A DNA stretch of 17,461 bases from Candidatus Treponema faecavium (GCA_019113455.1 DXHG01000222.1:1-17461), one strand, 5' to 3'; positions 7,266 to 15,084 are shown, counted from the stretch's first letter. Notes: generated by a model not told the origin, from the letters alone. Numbers and translations: made by a program.

Positions 7266-8801
7266 CTACAGATATGCCTCCAAATCATACGTTTCACCGT
7301 ACGCGACAATCTGCGTATCCGAGTAACCCGCCTGCGCGAGGTGCTCCACAAAGTCTGTCTGTACATCGGGCTCGCCGTGCACGATAAATATCTTTTTAAG
7401 GCGGGACGTGTCAATCTCGTTCAGCCACTCGATTGTCTCTGCATAGTCGGCGTGCGCGCTGAACGCATTGATCTGCTCAATCGCGGCGCGCACCGTGTGC
7501 ATTTCTCCCATGATAGTTACTTCTTTTTCGCCGTCGCGGAGCCTCCTGCCGAGCGTGTTTTCCGCCATGTAGCCGACAAGCAGCACGGTGTTTTCCTCGC
7601 GCCCGACATTGTTCGCCAGATGGTGGAGCACGCGCCCCGCCTCGCACATGCCGTCTGCGCTGATAATAATCATCGGCCCGCTCTTGTCGTTAAGCGCCTT
7701 TGATTCCTCCACGCTTGTAACGAACGACAGCGCGTTAAAGCCGAACGGGTTTTTGTGGTGCTTGAGGAACGCCTCGTGTATCGTTTCGTCATAACATTCC
7801 GGGTGCACCTGAAAAATGCTTGTCGCGTTTGTCGCCATCGGCGAGTCTACGTAGATAGGAATCTCAGGTATTTTTTTCTTGTCGGTGAGCAGGTGAAAAT
7901 AATATACAAGCTCCTGCGTGCGTTCGATGGCGAACGACGGGATAATAATTTTGCCGCGTGTCCTGACGGCTCTGCGCACAATTCTGACCAGATCGCGCAT
8001 CGCCGTGTCGGTATCCTCGTGGAGGCGGTTGCCGTAGGTGCTTTCAAGCACGATAAAATCAGGCGGCGGCACATTTATCTCTGGATCGCGGATAATTGGC
8101 TTGTTCTTGCGTCCCAGGTCGCCGCTGAAAAGGATATTAAGCTGCGTGCCGGGCTCCACGGGAACCGGCGCGGGCGGATCGTCTTTTCTGCGGCGAAGCC
8201 GTTCAAAAAACGCCTCCTGCTCCACCGCCGGAAGTGCCTTGCCCTCCGCCGCCCTGCCGCCGCGCCGCCCTGAGACGGTAATGCTTGCGAACGCCGAACC
8301 GAGAATGTGCCCCGCGTCAAAAAACTCAAGCTGCACATCGGGCGCGATATACATGCGCCGGTTGTAGGAAAGCGTAACAATCTGATTTGCCGCTTTTACA
8401 ACGTCCTGTTCGTTAAAGAGCGGCTTCCAGTTGAACTTTTCGCCTTTTTTCGCTGCCTGCTTGCGCAGATATTCGGCGTCGTGCGCCTGAATACGGGCGC
8501 TGTCCATCATGATAAGATCTGCAAGGTCGCGCGTTGCCGGAGTCGCGTAGATATTGCCAGAAAACCCGTGTTTGGTAACGACGGGCAGAAGACCGCAATG
8601 ATCATAATGCGCGTGCGTGAGAATAAGCGATTCGAGTTTTTCGGGCGGAAACGAGAATTCGCGGTTTTTTTCGTCTGACTGGCGGCGTTTGCCCTGAAAC
8701 GCGCCGCAATCTATCATAAATGCCCTGCCGTCTATTTCAAGAATATGTTTGGAACCAGTAACTTCCTGCGCCGCGCCGAGCGAATAGAGAATGACTGACA
8801 T
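7266..8801 (-). CDS. Beta-CASP metallo-beta-lactamase ribonuclease (CPSF/YSH1-like)
   Basis: 511 residues, cytoplasmic, predicted zinc-dependent RNA endo- or exonuclease. The metallo-beta-lactamase core has HAHYDH (His63, His65, Asp67, His68), DAGH (Asp162, His165) and SGDLGR (Asp228). The beta-CASP domain follows (PSFAIERTQELVYYFHLL, VDSPMATNATSIF). The C-terminal part carries SADGMCEAGRVLHHLANN, FSAHADYAETIEWL and FIVHGEPD, as in TTHA0252-like bacterial proteins. An unusual stretch of about 42 residues (179-220, Arg/Ala/Pro-rich) is inserted between the DAGH strand and SGDLGR, where relatives have a short hairpin. Start ATG 8801: GGAGGT lies 4 bases upstream. A terminator follows the stop. 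Confidence 0.95.
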   Translation of the reverse strand: MSVILYSLGAAQEVTGSKHILEIDGRAFMIDCGAFQGKRRQSDEKNREFSFPPEKLESLILTHAHYDHCGLLPVVTKHGFSGNIYATPATRDLADLIMMDSARIQAHDAEYLRKQAAKKGEKFNWKPLFNEQDVVKAANQIVTLSYNRRMYIAPDVQLEFFDAGHILGSAFASITVSGRRGGRAAEGKALPAVEQEAFFERLRRRKDDPPAPVPVEPGTQLNILFSGDLGRKNKPIIRDPEINVPPPDFIVLESTYGNRLHEDTDTAMRDLVRIVRRAVRTRGKIIIPSFAIERTQELVYYFHLLTDKKKIPEIPIYVDSPMATNATSIFQVHPECYDETIHEAFLKHHKNPFGFNALSFVTSVEESKALNDKSGPMIIISADGMCEAGRVLHHLANNVGREENTVLLVGYMAENTLGRRLRDGEKEVTIMGEMHTVRAAIEQINAFSAHADYAETIEWLNEIDTSRLKKIFIVHGEPDVQTDFVEHLAQAGYSDTQIVAYGETYDLEAYL

Positions 8802-8834
8802 GCGTACCTCCGGATATGGTAATCTTTGCTTTAC

Positions 8835-8863
8835 AGTGTATACCGGAAATTCTGTGTGCGCAA
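8835..8863 (-). promoter_or_regulatory. Probable promoter of the beta-CASP nuclease gene
   Basis: Minus strand: -35 TTGCGC (8863-8858), 17 bases, -10 TACACT (8840-8835), the same -10 as the neighbouring pseudouridine synthase promoter. An overlapping TATACA is an alternative -10. It leaves a leader of about 27 bases containing GGAGGT. The -35 is weak (3 of 6). Confidence 0.45.
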
Positions 8864-8871
8864 GTGAATCT

Positions 8872-8934
8872 GGGAGGGGGCGTCCTCCCTATCCAGTGCT
8901 CTGGCTTGCCGCAGACACCCGCGGGAAAACCCGC
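8872..8934. other. Two GC-rich hairpins in the divergent intergenic region
   Basis: GGGAGG (8872-8877) pairs with CCTCCC (8884-8889) across 6 bases. GCGGG (8921-8925) pairs with CCCGC (8930-8934) across an AAAA loop. Both lie between the nuclease promoter and repeat copy C, and no T-tract follows either. The 230-base gap 8802-9031 otherwise holds only the nuclease promoter and the repeat. Confidence 0.35.
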
Positions 8935-8980
8935 AAAGAAACACACCTGCGTGTACGCGCAGCAAATACCCCGCGAAGAA
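8935..8980 (-). repeat. Intergenic repeat element, copy C (shortened)
   Basis: Matches the right halves of copies A and B: AAAGAAACACACC aligns with AAAGAAACAAACC of copy B (13014-13026), and GCGTG-TACGC...ATACCCCGCGAAGA aligns with copy A (7196-7227). The left block shared by A and B (GAAAAGCA-ATTACAGA) is absent. It lies 72 bases upstream of the nuclease -35 and is also upstream of the plus-strand PEGA gene. Confidence 0.45.
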
Positions 8981-9031
8981 CAAACAAGCATTTGCGTCTT
9001 GTACTGGATTTATTCATCGGCGCAGTGTATT

Positions 9032-10651
9032 ATGGCTGGTATGAGAACGCTCGTATCCAACTGGCGGGCATGGATATGCTGCCTGATTGCCGCGGCGTGT
9101 ATGGCGCCGCCGCTGCGTGCCGCGCCGCAGGAACAGCTGCCGCGCGGCGTGAGCGAAAACCGGACGGAATACCGGAACGAGCGCGGCTGCGCGCTGCGCA
9201 TAACGGCGAATGTATCCGATGTGTCGGTGTTTTTAAATGGCGAATATCAGGGCACGACGCCGCTGTATGTGAGCGGCCTCGTTCCCGGCATGTATCATAT
9301 AACGCTTGAAAAACGCGGGTATGAGACGCGGGATTTTTTCGCGCAGTTTGAAGACGGCAGCATACGCGACTTTTATATAGAAATGACTGCGATTACAGGT
9401 TTTGTCAGTTTTGATGTAGAGCCTGCCGCGGCGGATATTTTTGTCGACGGAGAACGCACCGCGCGGTTCGCTGAACTGCCTGAAGGCTCCTATACCGCAG
9501 AAATCAGGCTGTTCGGGTACGAAACAGTCCGAGTGCCGTTTACGGTATTCCGCTACCGTACGCAGCGCGTGTCCGCGCGGCTGCAAAAATCGCCGTTCCG
9601 CGTGTCTGATCTGCGCTCTTCAGCTGCGCGCTTTAACCCGCAGAGCCCGGGCGCGCTCGGCGTGTGCACGCTGCGCTTTGAAGCGTCCGCGCCGGGAACG
9701 GCGGAACTGTATCTGTATTCGGGCGATACCGAAATCAGGCGTTTTTCGTTTCCGCAGTTTTACACGTGGACGCAGTCGGTCGAATGGGACGGCACCGACC
9801 AGTACGGCAGGCCGGTGCCCGACGGCGAATACCGCCTCGTGCTCTCCGCAGCGAGCGCCGCGGAAGCGGGCGAAACTCCGGCAACGCAGACGCTTGAAGC
9901 GTCAGTTGCCGTTGACAGCTCCCTGTACTATCCGCTTGCATCCGTGCCGTCATTTACAGGAAACTTTTTTCAGCCCGACGCGGGGCGCCTGTTTCCCGCA
10001 GGTTCGCTGAGTGCGGGGGCTGCGCTGTATCCGTTTTTTAACGTAACGAAAGAGAACTCCGGCTATGCGGGAATGCCGGTAGTGTTTTATGCCGAGGGTT
10101 CTCCCGCAGACTGGATAGAACTCAGGCTTGCGGCGGGATTCTCCCTTTCGCCTGAAAAAGACGAGTCGGTGGCGGAGTATATTGCTGCCTCCGTAAAAGC
10201 CGGTATTGCGTCTTCGTTTGTAAGCGGACAGGTAAGCGTGCGCTACGGATACAGCGGACGCGTGCTCTTTGGCGGCGGAAGGATAGACTCAGGTCAGGGG
10301 CTCGGCATTGCGCTTTCAGGCGGAATCATGCCGGGCGGCTGGTATATCGGCGCGCGCAGTGAGTATTTATGGGGCATAGAGCGCGGCCTGCTTAACGATG
10401 GCACAATGCTGTGGAAAAACTCATTACTGGTACAGTACCAGCACGGCGGCATCGGGGCAGCGCTGTGGGCATCGGCTCATTCGTTCTTCAGCGATACTGG
10501 GCGCGATTGGCTTTCAGGCGTAAGTTTCGGGCTGTCGGTATCGGTAATGCCGGGGAGCACTCCGTTTATCGTTTCTCCGGGTCTGCTGGGATTCTGGGAC
10601 AAAAGCGGCGTATGCCTCGGTCCGTCGTGCATGTTCAGCATTATGTGGTAG
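9032..10651 (+). CDS. Exported PEGA-domain / Ig-like / beta-barrel-like envelope protein
   Basis: 539 residues from ATG 9032; ATG 9041 is equally possible, neither has a Shine-Dalgarno, and the frame stays open to 8816 without a better start. A signal peptide runs to about residue 30 (LRA/APQ). Two PEGA repeats follow: about 53-118 (VSVFLNGEYQGTTPLYVSGL, YHITLEKRGYE) and 122-184 (DIFVDGERTARFAELPEGSY). About 188-295 resembles a FlgD-type Ig domain (VEWDGTDQYGRPVPDGEYRL). About 310-539 alternates Gly/aromatic strands and ends in a C-terminal Trp after FSIM, as in outer-membrane beta-barrels (inference). PEGA domains usually bind the wall or surface ligands; the exact role is unknown. A TATTAT at 9028-9033 may be a -10. 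Its neighbour, cardiolipin synthase, starts 6 bases after its stop. Confidence 0.82.
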   Translation: MAGMRTLVSNWRAWICCLIAAACMAPPLRAAPQEQLPRGVSENRTEYRNERGCALRITANVSDVSVFLNGEYQGTTPLYVSGLVPGMYHITLEKRGYETRDFFAQFEDGSIRDFYIEMTAITGFVSFDVEPAAADIFVDGERTARFAELPEGSYTAEIRLFGYETVRVPFTVFRYRTQRVSARLQKSPFRVSDLRSSAARFNPQSPGALGVCTLRFEASAPGTAELYLYSGDTEIRRFSFPQFYTWTQSVEWDGTDQYGRPVPDGEYRLVLSAASAAEAGETPATQTLEASVAVDSSLYYPLASVPSFTGNFFQPDAGRLFPAGSLSAGAALYPFFNVTKENSGYAGMPVVFYAEGSPADWIELRLAAGFSLSPEKDESVAEYIAASVKAGIASSFVSGQVSVRYGYSGRVLFGGGRIDSGQGLGIALSGGIMPGGWYIGARSEYLWGIERGLLNDGTMLWKNSLLVQYQHGGIGAALWASAHSFFSDTGRDWLSGVSFGLSVSVMPGSTPFIVSPGLLGFWDKSGVCLGPSCMFSIMW

Positions 10652-10657
10652 CGCGCC

Positions 10658-12199
10658 GTGTTTTTTAACGTATATATTCTGCCGCACGCGTGGCAGCTTA
10701 TTTCTGCGGTACATCTGCTGTTTATTATTTTTGTGCTGTTCTTTGAACGGCAGGGCAGCGCTCGGCGCATGGCGTGGCTGCTCGCGCTTGTATTTTTGCC
10801 GGTTGTTGGCATGCTGCTGTATATCATGTTCAGCGGGCATTTCTTTACACGCACCAAGCGCATGATAAAGACAAAGCGGTTTGTGTACATGCAGATGGCG
10901 CCGTTCTATCAGATTCAGCATGACTTTTTTATTTCCCATGCGGACGATATTGCAGACCCGCGCATACGGGAGAACCTGCCGTTCATTACGATAAACCTGA
11001 CGCGCGGGGCAAGTCTCCTGTCGTTCAGCGACAGTATCAAATTTTTCTGCTGGGGAGAAGATCTGTTTGAGCGGCTGTGCGGCGAACTTGCCGCTGCAAA
11101 GAGCTCTATTCATTTGGAATACTTTACGTTCAGAAACGATGCAACCGGTCGGCGCATCCTGTCAATTCTGTGCGAAAAGGCCCGCGATGGTGTTGAGGTA
11201 AAGCTGCTGTATGATGATTTCGGCTCTATTTTAACGCCGGCGGCGTTTTTCCGCCAGCTCGATAAGGCGGGCGGTGAGAGCCGCGCGTTTTTCCGCGTGC
11301 GTACGGGACTGCCGCTTTCGATCAATTTCCGCAATCACCGCAAAGTGGCCGTCATAGATGGAGAAATCGGCTACATGGGCGGCGTCAACGTGGGAGACGA
11401 ATACGCGAATTGCAGCCGCCACCGCAAGCCGCTGTGGCGGGACACGCATATCAGGCTCACGGGGAGCAGCGTGCCCGCACTGCAGATGTATTTTCTCCTT
11501 GACTGGTACAGCGTTACCGCATGGGACAGCCGCACGCATAAGGCACCTGATCTGTACCGGTATTTTCCGCAGTCATTTTTGACGGCGCTCTCGGACGAAC
11601 TTGAACGAAAAACGTACGCAGATTTTATTTCCGACAGCGCGAATATGAACCGCGTGCCGACGCAGATTATGACTGCCGGACCGAACGACACAAACGTGGG
11701 TGCTATAGAAGACGCGCTTATCTACATGATAATGCGCGCAAAGAAATCAGTATATATTCAGACGCCATATTTTACGCCGGATGAGCCGTTTTTTACGGCG
11801 CTCAAGATAGCCGCAGGCGCGGGCATTGACGTGCGCGTCATGGTGCCGGGCAAATGGGATAAGTTTTACGTGCGCGCGGCGGCAATGGAGTTTATGCGGG
11901 AACTGCTTGCGTTCGGCGTGAAGTTTTACGCGTATCCCGGGTTTATTCACGCAAAGACGCTGGTCATTGACTCGGAACTTGTTACGGTCGGCTCAACCAA
12001 TATTGACCAGCGCAGTTTTCAGCTGCATTTTGAAATAAACGCGTTCTTTTATGACGCGCCGACCGCGCGCCGCTATGCGGATATATTCGCCGAGGATCAA
12101 AAAGTGTGCACGCCGGTTGACGCGGACGCGCTGAACGCGAAGTTTATCGGCGTGCGCGCGTGGTGGGGCTTCTGCAAGCTGTTCTCTCCGCTCATGTAG
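10658..12199 (+). CDS. cls: Cardiolipin synthase (phospholipase D superfamily)
   Basis: 513 residues. Condenses phosphatidylglycerol (or similar) to cardiolipin at the inner membrane. Two N-terminal membrane segments (about 10-30 and 38-58), then two HKD motifs: NHRKVAVIDG (His227, Lys229, Asp234) followed by GYMGGVNVGDEY, and IHAKTLVIDS (His431, Lys433, Asp438) followed by VTVGSTNIDQRSF. Length and layout match bacterial ClsA-type enzymes. The start is GTG 10658: the preceding TAG of the upstream gene is in the same frame, so no earlier start is possible, and the next ATG (10769) would cut off the first membrane segment. Ribosome site weak (GGTAG at best). Only 6 bases separate it from the PEGA gene, so the two are likely co-transcribed. 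Confidence 0.94.
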   Translation: MFFNVYILPHAWQLISAVHLLFIIFVLFFERQGSARRMAWLLALVFLPVVGMLLYIMFSGHFFTRTKRMIKTKRFVYMQMAPFYQIQHDFFISHADDIADPRIRENLPFITINLTRGASLLSFSDSIKFFCWGEDLFERLCGELAAAKSSIHLEYFTFRNDATGRRILSILCEKARDGVEVKLLYDDFGSILTPAAFFRQLDKAGGESRAFFRVRTGLPLSINFRNHRKVAVIDGEIGYMGGVNVGDEYANCSRHRKPLWRDTHIRLTGSSVPALQMYFLLDWYSVTAWDSRTHKAPDLYRYFPQSFLTALSDELERKTYADFISDSANMNRVPTQIMTAGPNDTNVGAIEDALIYMIMRAKKSVYIQTPYFTPDEPFFTALKIAAGAGIDVRVMVPGKWDKFYVRAAAMEFMRELLAFGVKFYAYPGFIHAKTLVIDSELVTVGSTNIDQRSFQLHFEINAFFYDAPTARRYADIFAEDQKVCTPVDADALNAKFIGVRAWWGFCKLFSPLM

Positions 12200-12216
12200 C
12201 ACGCGCGCGGCGTGCT
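12198..12216. terminator. Shared hairpin over the two convergent stop codons
   Basis: AGCACGC (12198-12204) and GCGTGCT (12210-12216) form a perfect 7-bp stem with a 5-base loop. It overlaps the cls TAG and the TAA of the ankyrin gene. No long T-tract follows on either strand, so termination would be weak or Rho-assisted. Confidence 0.45.
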
Positions 12217-12896
12217 TATGCTTGGGGAACCGCCTCAGAGAGCGTCTGCAGCACGCGCGTGCCTGCAAGTTTTTCGTTAAATCCGGCATAGTCGTATGCG
12301 TACCAGCGGTTATAGGTGATAACGCCCGCGTCCGCTCCGCGGTCAAGCAGGAACTGTATCGTTTCGGGCGCGCCGCTCCACGCCGCATACATAAGCGGCG
12401 TCATGCCGATATCGCCGTCTGCGGCGTTTATGTCTGCTCCCGCGTCGAGGAGCAGACGCATACTTTCGCGGTCATCGCGCGCCGCCGCCGTCATGAGCGC
12501 AGTGCGTCCGTACATGTCGGTGAGATTGGGATCCGCACCCGCGTCAAGCAGCACGCGCACCATGGCGGCGCCGCTGTATGCGGTGGCTTCCATAAGCGCC
12601 GTCCGCGCGCCGTTGTATCCGGCGAGATTTACGTCTGCGCCGTGGTCAATGAGCGCCTGCACCGTTTCAGGCCCGCATGACGCTGCGGCGGTGATGAGCA
12701 CGGTGTCGCCGCTTGCAAACCGCTCGTTTACGTCTGCGCCCGCGCGTATGAGGCGGTGTATATCCTGCGCCGTTGTAGCTTGAGAAAGCGCTGTCTCAAA
12801 GCGGGGAATGTCCGCGCTCTGCGCTTGTGCGACAGCGCTTTGTGTGCTTGCAGACGCGAAAAACACCGCGGCGCATATGATCATCAGTTGTTTCAT
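12216..12896 (-). CDS. Exported ankyrin-repeat protein
   Basis: 226 residues. The ATG at 12896 is chosen: GAGG lies 5 bases upstream and a signal peptide begins there (MKQLMIICAAVFFASAS..., cut after AVA, about residue 23). The reading frame extends to 12998, but that extension precedes the promoter-like sequence. About five ankyrin repeats fill the mature protein (about 31-62, 63-94, 97-128, 129-161, 164-195), with consensus pieces such as GRTALMTAA, RLLLDAGADINAAD and TPLMYAAWSG. Ankyrin repeats bind proteins; no enzymatic domain is seen, so it is probably a periplasmic binding or regulatory partner. In other bacteria small periplasmic ankyrin proteins accompany catalase or toxins, but neither is adjacent here. 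Confidence 0.88.
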   Translation of the reverse strand: MKQLMIICAAVFFASASTQSAVAQAQSADIPRFETALSQATTAQDIHRLIRAGADVNERFASGDTVLITAAASCGPETVQALIDHGADVNLAGYNGARTALMEATAYSGAAMVRVLLDAGADPNLTDMYGRTALMTAAARDDRESMRLLLDAGADINAADGDIGMTPLMYAAWSGAPETIQFLLDRGADAGVITYNRWYAYDYAGFNEKLAGTRVLQTLSEAVPQA

Positions 12897-12926
12897 ATAA
12901 CCTCGCGAAAGCTTGGCGGTACGGCA

Positions 12927-12956
12927 AGTATAAACGCCGCCGTATCCTGCGGGCAA
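12927..12956 (-). promoter_or_regulatory. Probable promoter of the ankyrin-repeat gene
   Basis: Minus strand: -35 TTGCCC (12956-12951), 18 bases, -10 TATACT (12932-12927). The expected start of transcription leaves a short leader of about 25 bases containing the GAGG site. This supports ATG 12896 over longer versions of the gene. Confidence 0.5.
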
Positions 12957-12989
12957 CGTATGTTCAGTTGTGTAGGAAGCACCTGCGCT

Positions 12990-13055
12990 GAAAAGCAAAT
13001 TACAGAGAATAAGAAAGAAACAAACCCGTGTGCAGCGTAAATACGGCCGCCCTGC
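12990..13055 (-). repeat. Intergenic repeat element, copy B
   Basis: Bases 12990-13020 match copy A (7157-7187) with 3 mismatches in 31 (GAAAAGCA-ATTACAGA-AAT-AGAAAGAAA). The following CAAACCCGTGTGCAGCGT and AAATAC match copy C with small gaps. It lies 34 bases upstream of the ankyrin-gene -35. On the other side it is about 50 bases from the MCP promoter. The 321-base gap 12897-13217 holds this element, a hairpin and two divergent promoters. Confidence 0.6.
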
Positions 13056-13073
13056 AGTGCAGCCGTCTGCACT
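13056..13073. other. Perfect 7-bp hairpin next to repeat copy B
   Basis: AGTGCAG (13056-13062) and CTGCACT (13067-13073) with a CCGT loop. It sits between repeat copy B and the MCP promoter. No T-tract on either side; it could be a protein-binding palindrome or a weak insulator. Confidence 0.4.
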
Positions 13074-13106
13074 ATCACGGAAAAATGGAAGTATTTGCCT
13101 TATTTA

Positions 13107-13135
13107 TTGACAAAACAAATTGGATATTTTATTAT
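13107..13135 (+). promoter_or_regulatory. Near-consensus sigma70 promoter of the chemotaxis receptor gene
   Basis: TTGACA (13107-13112), exactly 17 bases, TATTAT (13130-13135), with A/T-rich sequence upstream. Predicted start near 13142, giving a leader of about 75 bases. This places 13095, the furthest upstream start of the frame, outside the transcript. I see no sigma28-type box in the gap. Confidence 0.7.
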
Positions 13136-13217
13136 TTATGCGGTAAATATGCAGGGTATAGGTATAACCCGCGTGTGTTTGCCGCATAACCATACAACTT
13201 ACGTAAGGACCGCGTGT

Positions 13218-15080
13218 ATGAAAAACGATACCGAAAATCATGGACTGACTCTGCCTGCGCGTCTGTTTTGGCTCGGCGCGTTTATTTTTGTTATCCCCGT
13301 TCTTGCATTTCTCATACTGGTGTGCTTTGCCTGCCCTGTTTCCGCCGGAGCGAAAACGTCTTTTGTGCTGCATCCGGTGAGCGTGATTTTTTTGCTGGCG
13401 GGAATCGCGCTGCCGCTTGTGCTGCTGCGTATGCTGAACGGGCGCATCGCGGAGTTTCACGCTGATTACGATAAGATTAACGATTATATCCGCATATATG
13501 CGCGCGCGTTTATTTTTGCGCCGCTGGCGTTTGCGCTCGTGTTTTCGCTGTGCCTGTTTTTCTTTACAGGCGGAACACAGTCGGAACTGCCCGCGCTCGC
13601 ATTTTTTGCGTTTCCTGTCGGCAGCGCGATGATCTTTTCGTTGTTTGTGTATGAGCTTTTTATCCACAGGTTTTACGCGTTCTTTTTGTGGTGCCCGATT
13701 TCGCAGAACAAGCTCGCGCTGAAATTCGCGACGTGCAACACGCTTATTTCGGTATGCAGTCTTATCGGCGTTGTCGCCATTGCGGGAACGATTCTGTTTT
13801 CACAGATGAACGCATTGTCAGGCGGCGAGCTTACGCTGCATATTGCGACGCGGCTGCTGCCGGTAGGGATTGTGTGCGTTGCCGCAAACTTTTTAACGTA
13901 TCTGTATCAGGGAAAAAACCTCACGGCGCGCATTACGAGCGTGCTGACGCTTGCCGAACATATTGCGGCGCGCGACTACACGCTGCCTGCGCTTGAGATT
14001 TTGTCGCGCGATGAGTTTGGCGTGCTCGCAGCAAACTTTAACGTGTTTGTCGCATCGCTCAAGAAAATACTGCGCGATTTTATCAATTCGCAGGAGTATC
14101 TGTCTGTTGTAACGGACGAGCTCGTGCGGGATTTGTCCAACTCCGAGCAGGCGCTTGAGAACATTGACGGCAATGTGAACAACGTAAAGAACCTTGCCGT
14201 TGAGCAGTCCGCCGGCGTTGAAGAAACGCACGCGACGGTACTGAACATCGTAAAAGGGCTTGAAAAGCTGAACAGGAATATCGAGTCTCAGTCTGCAAGC
14301 TTAACGGAATCTTCCGCGTCTATCGAACAGATGGTCGCCAATATCCGCTCTGTGACGGAGACGCTTGCAAAGAACACTGAAAGCATCACGGCGCTTGAAA
14401 CATCTGCTTCGGAAGGTCAGCATACAGTCTCCGGCGCGGTTGCCGCGGCGAAAGAAATACTTAGCGAGTCTGCGGGGCTGCTTGAGGCGAGCTCCGTTAT
14501 TCAGAATATCGCGTCGCAGACAAACCTGCTTGCGATGAACGCCGCGATTGAGGCGGCTCATGCCGGAGAGGCGGGCAAAGGCTTTGCAGTTGTTGCCGAT
14601 GAGATACGCAAACTTGCCGAAGAGTCAAACGTGCAGGGCAAGTCTATTACCAAGCGGCTTAAGGCGCTTGAAAAATCGATTGACCGCATTGCGTCAAACA
14701 CGCAGGACGTAGAAGTGCAGTTCAAAGAAATCTTTGACAAGACAAACGCAGTTAAATCGCAGTCCGCGCTTATTAAGAGCGCAATGGACGAACAATCCGC
14801 CGGAAGCGGCCAGGTGCTTACTGCACTCCATGAGCTTAACGATATTACCGAGGACATCACGAACGGTTCTTCCGAGATGCTTGAGGGAAGCCGGAATATC
14901 GCCGATGAAATGGGCCTGCTTGCTGAAGGCATCAAGAATATCACCGCCAGCATGAACGAAGTACTCAAATACGCAGATATGATTACGCAGGGAATGAAAA
15001 ACCAAATATCGCACACTGATAAGACGGCCAAGCACTTGGCGCGCATAAAAGGCGATACCGCGAATATTAAATTAAGCTGA
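13218..15080 (+). CDS. Methyl-accepting chemotaxis protein with six membrane segments and no periplasmic sensor domain
   Basis: 620 residues. ATG 13218 has AAGGA 8 bases upstream; ATG 13149 is in frame but has no ribosome site. Six hydrophobic segments are visible (about 16-39, 52-73, 96-117, 124-147, 172-195, 208-231) with only short loops, so sensing is probably within the membrane or cytosolic. A HAMP-like linker follows (about 232-286, with LSRDEFGVLAANFNVF). The cytoplasmic signalling coiled coil (about 290-610) carries the conserved hairpin tip SQTNLLAMNAAIEAAHAGEA followed by GKGFAVVADEIRKLAEES, which docks CheA/CheW. The C-terminus (ANIKLS) lacks a CheR-binding NWETF-type tail. Ligand unknown. 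It is driven by its own strong promoter and converges on a diguanylate cyclase. Confidence 0.94.
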   Translation: MKNDTENHGLTLPARLFWLGAFIFVIPVLAFLILVCFACPVSAGAKTSFVLHPVSVIFLLAGIALPLVLLRMLNGRIAEFHADYDKINDYIRIYARAFIFAPLAFALVFSLCLFFFTGGTQSELPALAFFAFPVGSAMIFSLFVYELFIHRFYAFFLWCPISQNKLALKFATCNTLISVCSLIGVVAIAGTILFSQMNALSGGELTLHIATRLLPVGIVCVAANFLTYLYQGKNLTARITSVLTLAEHIAARDYTLPALEILSRDEFGVLAANFNVFVASLKKILRDFINSQEYLSVVTDELVRDLSNSEQALENIDGNVNNVKNLAVEQSAGVEETHATVLNIVKGLEKLNRNIESQSASLTESSASIEQMVANIRSVTETLAKNTESITALETSASEGQHTVSGAVAAAKEILSESAGLLEASSVIQNIASQTNLLAMNAAIEAAHAGEAGKGFAVVADEIRKLAEESNVQGKSITKRLKALEKSIDRIASNTQDVEVQFKEIFDKTNAVKSQSALIKSAMDEQSAGSGQVLTALHELNDITEDITNGSSEMLEGSRNIADEMGLLAEGIKNITASMNEVLKYADMITQGMKNQISHTDKTAKHLARIKGDTANIKLS

Positions 15081-15084
15081 CGCA

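Noticed and set aside
7073..7414. Small minus-strand frames through the intergenic repeats (7073-7414, 8737-8991, 12893-13078) as short hydrophobic peptides
   Set aside because: In the aligned repeat copies the frame is not the same and a stop codon falls in the matching frame of copy A. They also overlap strong genes, a terminator and promoters. They look like chance frames through a repeat.
8816..9031. Longer N-terminus for the PEGA protein starting at 8816
   Set aside because: It would cover the nuclease promoter and the repeat, and would bury the signal peptide behind 72 residues of unrelated sequence.
10649..10660. Possible frameshift or nonsense mutation splitting one PEGA-cardiolipin synthase fusion
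   Set aside because: Both halves are complete families with proper ends (signal peptide and C-terminal Trp; N-terminal membrane pair), so two genes in the same frame is the simpler reading.
13095..13217. Longer N-terminus for the chemoreceptor from 13095 or 13149
   Set aside because: The first lies upstream of the promoter. The second has no ribosome site, whereas ATG 13218 has AAGGA at proper spacing.
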